10,599 nucleotides of DNA from contig DVHW01000194.1 of the NCBI GenBank assembly GCA_018711785.1, positions 1-10,599 of the forward strand, read 5' to 3'. Under the pieces are notes generated by a model, which had not been told where the DNA came from, made no database searches, and was given only the letters and a program-made list of their open reading frames with translations. Below are positions 6,678 to 10,599 of this stretch, piece after piece. Numbering within the stretch: position 1 is the first letter of the stretch; each line of letters begins with the position of its first letter. The stretch is from Candidatus Galloscillospira excrementavium (GTDB lineage Bacteria; Bacillota; Clostridia; Oscillospirales; Oscillospiraceae). Both the position numbers and the translations under genes were made by a program.

Positions 6678-6953
6678 ATGAATAAGACCGAACTCATCAA
6701 TGCCGCTGCCGAGAAGGCCGCCCTGTCCAAGAAGGACACCGAGGCCGCTGTCAACGCCGCTATCGACGTCATTTCCGCCGCCCTCGCCGCCGGCGACAAG
6801 ATCCAGCTGGTGGGCTTTGGCGCTTTCGAGGTGAAGAGCCGCGCCGAGCGCATCGGCCGCAACCCCAAGACCAAGGAGAGCATCAAGATCCCCGCCTCCA
6901 AGGTGCCCGTCTTCAAGCCCGGCAAGGCCCTGAAGGACGCGGTGGCCAAGTAA
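6678..6953 (+). CDS. hup: HU family DNA-binding protein
   Basis: HU is a small dimeric histone-like protein that bends and compacts DNA without sequence preference. The 91 residues have the family's standard length: N-terminal helices (1-40, '[18 protein letters not shown]'), then the core 'GFGAFEV' (about 46-52), then the DNA-gripping arm with '[10 protein letters not shown]' and a Pro that intercalates, then '[14 protein letters not shown]' at the C-terminus. The ATG at 6678 follows AGGAGGAG by 8 bases, a very strong site consistent with high expression. A strong terminator lies 19 bases after the stop. HU between mazG and rqcP is a common order in Clostridia. Confidence 0.97.
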   Translation: MNKTELINAAAEKAALSKKDTEAAVNAAIDVISAALAAGDKIQLVGFGAFEVKSRAERIGRNPKTKESIKIPASKVPVFKPGKALKDAVAK

Positions 6954-6972
6954 GTTTTTCTCCGCCTTCCCA

Positions 6973-7008
6973 GCCGGCTCCGGGACGACCGGGGCCGGCC
7001 TTCTTTTT
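6973..7008 (+). terminator. Rho-independent terminator after the HU gene
   Basis: An 11-bp stem with one G-U pair (6973-6983 with 6989-6999) and the 5-base loop GACGA is followed by CTTCTTTTT (7000-7008). This is a textbook terminator and suggests that most HU transcripts end here and that rqcP depends on readthrough or its own weak promoter. Confidence 0.85.
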
Positions 7009-7049
7009 CCCCGGCCAGGTTCAAGCATCCCGCCAGAAAGGAGCGTACC

Positions 7050-7292
7050 ATGCGTCTGGACAAATGGCTCAAGCTCTCCCGGCTCATCAAGCGCCGTACC
7101 GTGGCCAACGAGGCCTGCGACAACCAGCGGGTCACGGTGGGCGGCCGGCCGGTGAAGGCCTCCTACGACGTGAAGCCCGGCGACGTGCTGGAGATCCGCT
7201 TCGGTGAGAAGTCGCTGCGGGTAGAGGTCCTCTCGGTCTCCGAGGTGGTCAAAAAGGACGACGCCCCCGCCCTCTATCGGGAGCTGCCATGA
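7050..7292 (+). CDS. rqcP: RqcP (YabO), S4-domain ribosome quality control protein
   Basis: RqcP binds stalled large ribosomal subunits and, with RqcH, drives alanine tailing of blocked nascent chains. The 80 residues are nearly all one S4 RNA-binding domain: 'MRLDKWLKLSRLIKRRT' (1-17) matches the RqcP/Hsp15 start, followed by 'VTVGGRPVKASYDVKPGD' (28-45) and 'LEIRFG'. The ATG at 7050 follows AAAGGAG by 6 bases. It is the yabO homologue in the conserved yabM-yabN-yabO order. In Bacillus, yabP, yabQ and divIC come next; here a perfect terminator begins 5 bases after the stop and the strand switches. Confidence 0.95.
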   Translation: MRLDKWLKLSRLIKRRTVANEACDNQRVTVGGRPVKASYDVKPGDVLEIRFGEKSLRVEVLSVSEVVKKDDAPALYRELP

Positions 7293-7297
7293 AAACA

Positions 7298-7339
7298 AAA
7301 AGCACCTGGATGCGGACGAATCCGCATCCAGGTGCTTTT
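7298..7339. terminator. Bidirectional terminator between rqcP and the signal peptidase operon
   Basis: A perfect 19-bp stem (7298-7316 with 7321-7339) closes on the loop CGAA. The right arm ends in TTTT on the + strand and the left arm gives TTTT on the - strand, with A-rich flanks. It lies between two converging genes, 5 bases after the rqcP stop and 21 bases past the end of the - strand signal peptidase, so it can stop both transcripts. Confidence 0.9.
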
Positions 7340-7360
7340 ATTCTGCTGCGGCCGGCGCGT

Positions 7361-7858
7361 TTACCCCACAGCGCCGAACCGCCCCGGCGGGGCCAGCACC
7401 CAGACCACCTGGCCCATCACATAGCGCTCGTCTATCGTGCCCAGCCGCCAGTCCCGGCTGTCGCCCGACTCGTTCCGGTTATCCCCCAGCACGAAGAGGC
7501 TCCCCTCGGGCACCGTGACGGCCTCGATGGTGCGATAGGGGTCCCCGGGCCGCTCCATGGGGCCGTTCCGGTAGGGCTCGGGGAGCACCTGGCCGTCCAC
7601 CCGGACCACCCCGGCGGCGTAGTCCACCTCCACGGTCTGGCCCCCGGTGGCGATGACCCGCTTCACGATGGGGCCCTCCGCCACCTCCGAGGGCTTGTGG
7701 AGCACTACCACGTCCCCCGGCTCTGGCATATACCCCAGGCTGCGCACCACCATCACGTCCCCGTCCCGCAGGGTGGGCTCCATCGACACCCCGTCCACCA
7801 CCGTCAGCCGCCCCACAATGAGGAACACCAGCACCAGCGCCACCAGCAGCGCGGCCAC
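7361..7858 (-). CDS. lepB: Signal peptidase I, second tandem copy, probably 5'-disrupted
   Basis: Type I signal peptidase cleaves signal peptides at the outer face of the membrane. From the GTG at 7858 it has 165 residues with a hydrophobic segment (about 3-16), the catalytic serine S25 in 'GVSMEPTL', the lysine K66 in 'PIVKRVIA' and the 'GDNRNESGDSR' box (125-135). The catalytic part looks intact and is closely similar to the copy just upstream. The start is doubtful: no ribosome binding site precedes 7858, and homology to the upstream copy continues beyond it ('LYSFLQAV' against 'LYFWLQAL'), back to a TAG at 7885-7883. A GTG at 7912, overlapping the stop of the first copy as GTGA, is the likely original start; that would make the TAG codon 10. 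So this is either a recent pseudogene or a gene with a weak internal start. Confidence 0.8.
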   Translation of the reverse strand: MAALLVALVLVFLIVGRLTVVDGVSMEPTLRDGDVMVVRSLGYMPEPGDVVVLHKPSEVAEGPIVKRVIATGGQTVEVDYAAGVVRVDGQVLPEPYRNGPMERPGDPYRTIEAVTVPEGSLFVLGDNRNESGDSRDWRLGTIDERYVMGQVVWVLAPPGRFGAVG

Positions 7859-7912
7859 CGCCTGGAGAAAGGAGTAGAGCCCCTAGTACAGCAGGGTCCG
7901 GCCCTCGCTCAC
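7859..7912 (-). other. Stranded 5' end of the second signal peptidase gene, with in-frame TAG
   Basis: Read on the - strand from the GTG at 7912 the frame gives VSEGRTLLY, then TAG (7885-7883), then GLYSFLQA running directly into the annotated coding part at 7858. The GTG overlaps the TGA (7911-7909) of the upstream copy, the usual arrangement for translational coupling. One base change (for example TGG or CAG to TAG) would explain the interruption. Confidence 0.65.
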
Positions 7913-8496
7913 CGGATCACTCCGAAGTTCTGGAAGGGGAAGATCACAAAGAGCACCCGGCCCAGGACGTACCGCTCGTCCACCGCGCCCAGCTCGGGCA
8001 GGCGGCTGTCCGAGGAGTTGTTGCGGTTGTCCCCCAGCACGAAAATGCAGCCCTCGGGCACCGTGATGTCGGTGATGGTGTTCACCCCCGGGGAGCGCAT
8101 GGGCTCGTTGATATAGGGCTCGTCCAGCCGCTCGCCGTCCACGTAGACGCTGCTTGTGGCGTAGTCGATGTGGACAGTCTGCCCCTCCGTGGCGATGACC
8201 CGCTTGACGATGGGGCCCTCCACGCTGCCGAACTCCTTGGTGAGCACCACCACGTCCCCCTGCCGGGGCTCGTAGCCGATGCTCTGAAGGATGAGCATGT
8301 CCCCGTTGTGGAGGGTGGGCACCATGGAGGAGCCCACCACGCCGATGATGCGCCCCACAAAGGTGAACACCAGGATGAGGCCCACCACCACGGCCACCAG
8401 GGCCTGGAGCCAGAAGTACAGGTCTACCTTAAAGGCGTCCGCCCCGGAGAGCTTCTCCTCCTCGGCCGGCACCTCGTGTCTCTTCTCGTCTGCCAT
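7909..8496 (-). CDS. lepB: Signal peptidase I (SipS type), first tandem copy
   Basis: This is a membrane-anchored serine/lysine protease that removes signal peptides from exported proteins. The ATG at 8496 is chosen because AAGGAG lies 10 bases upstream and a promoter and leader precede it; the frame is open further upstream, but that part crosses the promoter. The 195 residues have an acidic/charged cytosolic N-terminus (1-24), one membrane segment (about 27-47), catalytic S57 in 'GSSMVPTL', general base K98 in 'PIVKRVIA', and the 'GDNRNNSSDSR' box (155-165). Length and the single N-terminal anchor fit Gram-positive SipS-type enzymes. Its TGA overlaps a GTG that opens the second copy's frame. 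Confidence 0.95.
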   Translation of the reverse strand: MADEKRHEVPAEEEKLSGADAFKVDLYFWLQALVAVVVGLILVFTFVGRIIGVVGSSMVPTLHNGDMLILQSIGYEPRQGDVVVLTKEFGSVEGPIVKRVIATEGQTVHIDYATSSVYVDGERLDEPYINEPMRSPGVNTITDITVPEGCIFVLGDNRNNSSDSRLPELGAVDERYVLGRVLFVIFPFQNFGVIR

Positions 8497-8529
8497 AGGC
8501 TCGCGACTCCTTCCGCTGGTTCTTTTGGC

Positions 8530-8562
8530 AAGGCCCGCAGCGCAAACCGCGCCGCGGGCCTT
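8530..8562 (-). promoter_or_regulatory. Leader hairpin in the 5' untranslated region of the signal peptidase operon
   Basis: AAGGCCCGC (8530-8538) pairs with GCGGGCCTT (8554-8562); after one mismatch a further 4 bp (8540-8543 with 8549-8552) close a 5-base loop. The hairpin would form in the transcript started near 8568, between the start point and the ribosome binding site. No T-run follows it on the - strand. It may protect the 5' end of the mRNA or affect translation. Confidence 0.55.
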
Positions 8563-8574
8563 CGCATGGAGTAG

Positions 8575-8603
8575 ATTATACCCCTTTTCCGCCCGGATTG
8601 CAA
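8575..8603 (-). promoter_or_regulatory. Sigma-A promoter for the signal peptidase operon
   Basis: On the - strand a TTGCAA -35 box (8603-8598) and a perfect TATAAT -10 box (8580-8575) are spaced by exactly 17 bases. The transcript should start near 8568, giving a leader of about 70 bases before the ATG at 8496. A 7-bp inverted repeat (CCCCTTT 8581-8587 with AAAGGGG 8605-8611) flanks the -35 box and could be an operator. Confidence 0.85.
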
Positions 8604-8612
8604 GAAAGGGGG

Positions 8613-8849
8613 CTACTTTCCCTCCAACTCTCTGCCGCAGTGGGGGCAAAAACGCCCGCGCCTCCGGCCCAGCCATCTGTCGCAATAGGGACAGCGCCAC
8701 AGGGTGATACTGACGACGACCTCGACGATGACGAGGGCCACCCCCAGCGCCACCGCCGGGGGGCTCTCGGAAGCATTCCCCAGCAGGACCACCGCCACTG
8801 CGGCGATACCCAGTCCCGTCATCAGCCGCCTTACCGTTTTCAGCTTCAC
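8613..8849 (-). CDS. Small membrane protein with C-terminal zinc ribbon
   Basis: The product has 78 residues from a GTG at 8849, preceded on the - strand by a GAGAGGAGCGGGAG-type purine-rich site. Two hydrophobic segments are visible (about 9-24 and 31-49), followed by a short tail with CPYC (53-56) and CPHC (69-72), a four-cysteine zinc ribbon separated by an Arg-rich loop. The tail is probably cytosolic if both segments span the membrane. It lies 30 bases after the ATPase stop, so the two are likely cotranscribed. I do not recognise a named family; short two-helix zinc-ribbon proteins are common in Clostridia and are of unknown function. It ends with TAG, showing that this organism uses TAG as a normal stop. 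Confidence 0.8.
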   Translation of the reverse strand: MKLKTVRRLMTGLGIAAVAVVLLGNASESPPAVALGVALVIVEVVVSITLWRCPYCDRWLGRRRGRFCPHCGRELEGK

Positions 8850-8879
8850 CGCTCCCGCTCCTCTCTCCTCCGTTCTTCT

Positions 8880-10599
8880 TTACAGCCGCGTCACCCGCAC
8901 CTCCGGCCAGCTCCCGGCCAGGGCCCCCTCCCTGCCGTGGCAGGTGAAGAGGAGGATCTGCCGCTCCGCCGCCGCCCGGCGCAGGTAGTCCAGGGCCAGG
9001 GCGGCCCGGCGGTCGTCAAAGGCGTCCAGGGCGTCGTCCAGCACCAGGGGGACGCCCTCCCCGCCGGAGAGGACCAGGTCGCAGATGGCCAGGCGCACCG
9101 CCAGGTAGAGCTGCTCCGCCGTCCCCTGGGAGAGCACCAGGGCCCGCCGGGGCAGGACGCCGTCCTTCTCCTCCGCCGAGGCCTCGAACTCCCGGGTCAG
9201 GGTCACCTTGTCGTACTTCCCGCCGGTAAGCTGGGCCAGGATGGCCCCCGCGGAGCGGTTGATGGCCGGGGAGAACCGCTCCTGGAGCTGGGCGTTGGCC
9301 TCGTTCAGGCCCTCCAGGGCCAGGGCGAGGGCGTCGTACTCCTCCCGGCGGCGGGCGAGCTCCTCGGTCAGCCCCCCCCGCCGGGCCTCGAAGAGGTCCG
9401 GGTCCCCCAGGCTGCTCAGTTCACCCCGGGCCATGGCCAGGTCGCCGCTCACCCGGGCGATCTCCCCCTCCAGGGCGGCGATCTGGGCGGCCAGGGCCTT
9501 GGAGTCCACCTCTCCGGGGTCCTCCGTCCCGCTCCCGGCGGTCTCCTCCCCCTCCTCCGGCTTCTCCAGGCTCTCCGCCAGCCGCTCCGCCCCCTCCAGC
9601 CGCACCCGGGCGTTGGAGAGCTTCTCGGCCAGGTTCAGGGCCCGGGACAGGGCCGCCGACACCCCGAAGGTGTCCTTCACCTCGGGGGCGAAGGTGTGGA
9701 CCAGCTCCAGCAGACCGGCCTTCAGCTCCTCCCGCTGCCCCGCCAGGTTCCGGGCAGAGTCCTCCACCGCCTGGAGCTTCCGCTCCGCCTCCTGGGCGGC
9801 GGTGTATCTCTCCCGGTAGTCGTTGGCCCGGGCGAGGATGTCGTCGGGGAACTGGGCGCCATAGCGCGCCAGGAGGGCGGCGCGCGCTGTCTCATACCGC
9901 CGCCGGGCGGCAGCGTGCCGCGCGCCGCGGATGGTGGCGGTCAGCCCCGCGGCCACCAGGAGGACGATCGCGGGTGCCATCATCACCCACTGCTCCAGCA
10001 CCGCCCCGGCGGTAAAGAGCCCCGCCGCGGCCACAAAGCCCAGCACCAGCAGGGCGGTCACCCACCCGGCGGGCCTGGCCGGGCCGGAGGCCGCCGCCTC
10101 CCGGTCCCGGCTGGCCTGCTGCCAGGCCTGGTCCGGGGTCATGTCCGGGAAGAGGGGGTCCTCCGCCGCGGCCCGGGCGGCCTGGGCGGCCGCGCGGGCG
10201 GGCTGGACCTGGTTCTGTGCCAGGCGGAGGTTGCTGTCCAGCGTGTGGAGATAGGCCAGGTCCCCCTGGGCGGAGCGGAGGGTCTCCCGGTCCGGGGCCG
10301 CGCCCACCTCGGCGGCCAGGGCCGCCTCCTCCGCCCGGGCCGCTTCCAGGGCGGACTGGGCCTGCTGCCAGCGGCGGCGCTTTTCCACGTTCTCCCGGCT
10401 GCGCCAGGCCCAGAGCCGCTCCCGCAGGGCGTCCCGCCGCTCCACCAGCTTCTCCCGCTCGGCCCCGGCCTCCCGGGCCTGCCGGCGGGAGCGCTCCTGC
10501 CGGGCCAGGGTGTCGTCGATGACCTCCAGCTCCCCCTCCAGCTTGGGGATGAGGCCGCTCTTGTTGTATTTGCGGCGGCGGAGCCACTCCTTCAGCCGC
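8880..10599 (-). CDS. YhaN-like AAA/SMC-type ATPase, C-terminal part (N-terminus outside window)
   Basis: The frame is open from the right edge to a TAA at 8882-8880, giving 572 visible residues; the GTG at 10445 is only an internal codon, because the coding pattern continues to the edge. Long Arg/Glu/Ala-rich coiled coils (visible residues about 1-150, 230-345 and 365-440) flank a pair of hydrophobic segments (about 179-198 and 203-222). The C-terminal ATPase half has the ABC-type signature LSQGTAEQ (489-496), the Walker B 'VPLVLDD' (516-522) with D-loop 'DAFDD', and a switch histidine H554 in 'FTCHGRE'. The Walker A half must lie outside the window. The layout fits the YhaN/SbcC-like family, often next to a metallophosphoesterase nuclease, which would be upstream beyond the edge. 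A role in DNA end processing or repair is inference from family. Confidence 0.88.
   Translation of the reverse strand, partial: RLKEWLRRRKYNKSGLIPKLEGELEVIDDTLARQERSRRQAREAGAEREKLVERRDALRERLWAWRSRENVEKRRRWQQAQSALEAARAEEAALAAEVGAAPDRETLRSAQGDLAYLHTLDSNLRLAQNQVQPARAAAQAARAAAEDPLFPDMTPDQAWQQASRDREAAASGPARPAGWVTALLVLGFVAAAGLFTAGAVLEQWVMMAPAIVLLVAAGLTATIRGARHAAARRRYETARAALLARYGAQFPDDILARANDYRERYTAAQEAERKLQAVEDSARNLAGQREELKAGLLELVHTFAPEVKDTFGVSAALSRALNLAEKLSNARVRLEGAERLAESLEKPEEGEETAGSGTEDPGEVDSKALAAQIAALEGEIARVSGDLAMARGELSSLGDPDLFEARRGGLTEELARRREEYDALALALEGLNEANAQLQERFSPAINRSAGAILAQLTGGKYDKVTLTREFEASAEEKDGVLPRRALVLSQGTAEQLYLAVRLAICDLVLSGGEGVPLVLDDALDAFDDRRAALALDYLRRAAAERQILLFTCHGREGALAGSWPEVRVTRL

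Noticed and set aside
7883..7885. TAG read as pyrrolysine or a reassigned codon in the second signal peptidase
   Set aside because: The membrane zinc-ribbon gene at 8613 ends with TAG in the same window, and a signal peptidase anchor has no known need for such a residue. A nonsense mutation or late start is simpler.
8497..8700. N-terminal extension of the first signal peptidase up to 8700
   Set aside because: It would run through the perfect TATAAT promoter and the end of the zinc-ribbon gene. The ATG at 8496 has its own ribosome binding site.
10443..10445. GTG as the start of the YhaN-like ATPase
   Set aside because: The frame stays open to the window edge with the same coiled-coil coding pattern for 51 more residues, and the Walker A part is still missing, so this is an internal Val codon.

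Overview
The window looks like chromosomal DNA of a GC-rich, low-redox gut Clostridium relative (Oscillospiraceae; the Flavonifractor/Lawsonibacter/Intestinimonas group is my best guess). This rests on strong AGGAGG-type ribosome binding sites, heavy C/G third-position bias, a SpoVB/YabM-type flippase, a MazG-HU-RqcP block typical of Firmicutes, SipS-type signal peptidases and a YhaN-like ATPase. The taxonomic call is inference from gene content; no rRNA is present. I see no insertion sequence, phage gene, CRISPR array or tRNA.

Layout on the + strand: the 3' part of a secreted-type protein with a DLDGDG calcium-loop motif (2-1072). Next comes a 347-base non-coding stretch with four separate hairpins and a promoter (1073-1419), then a small coiled-coil/zinc-ribbon protein (1420-1812). 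A purine nucleoside phosphorylase (1882-2706) lies 20 bases ahead of an MTA/SAH-type nucleoside deaminase (2727-4022). Then come a MurJ/SpoVB/YabM-family flippase (4132-5769), MazG (5807-6607), HU (6678-6953) and the S4-domain protein RqcP (7050-7292). The + strand ends at a perfect 19-bp hairpin terminator that also serves the converging - strand genes.

On the - strand, read from the right edge: the C-terminal 572 residues of a YhaN-like AAA ATPase (10599-8880), a small membrane zinc-ribbon protein (8849-8613), then a clear sigma-A promoter (8603-8575) driving two tandem type I signal peptidases (8496-7909 and 7858-7361).

Functional themes: (1) nucleoside salvage, where the deaminase and phosphorylase could convert methylthioadenosine, S-adenosylhomocysteine and adenosine to hypoxanthine plus sugar phosphate; (2) housekeeping and envelope functions in the yabM-yabN-yabO order known from Bacillus, with HU inserted and yabP/yabQ/divIC missing downstream; (3) protein export, with two signal peptidases.

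The best leads are two. The second signal peptidase gene carries an in-frame TAG at codon 10, just after a GTGA overlap with the first, so it is either a fresh pseudogene or starts late without a ribosome binding site. The phosphorylase has glycine where family members usually have the histidine that contacts the ribose 5'-OH, which together with its deaminase neighbour suggests use of 5'-methylthioinosine. No wholly new multi-gene system is evident; most of the window is ordinary core genome.
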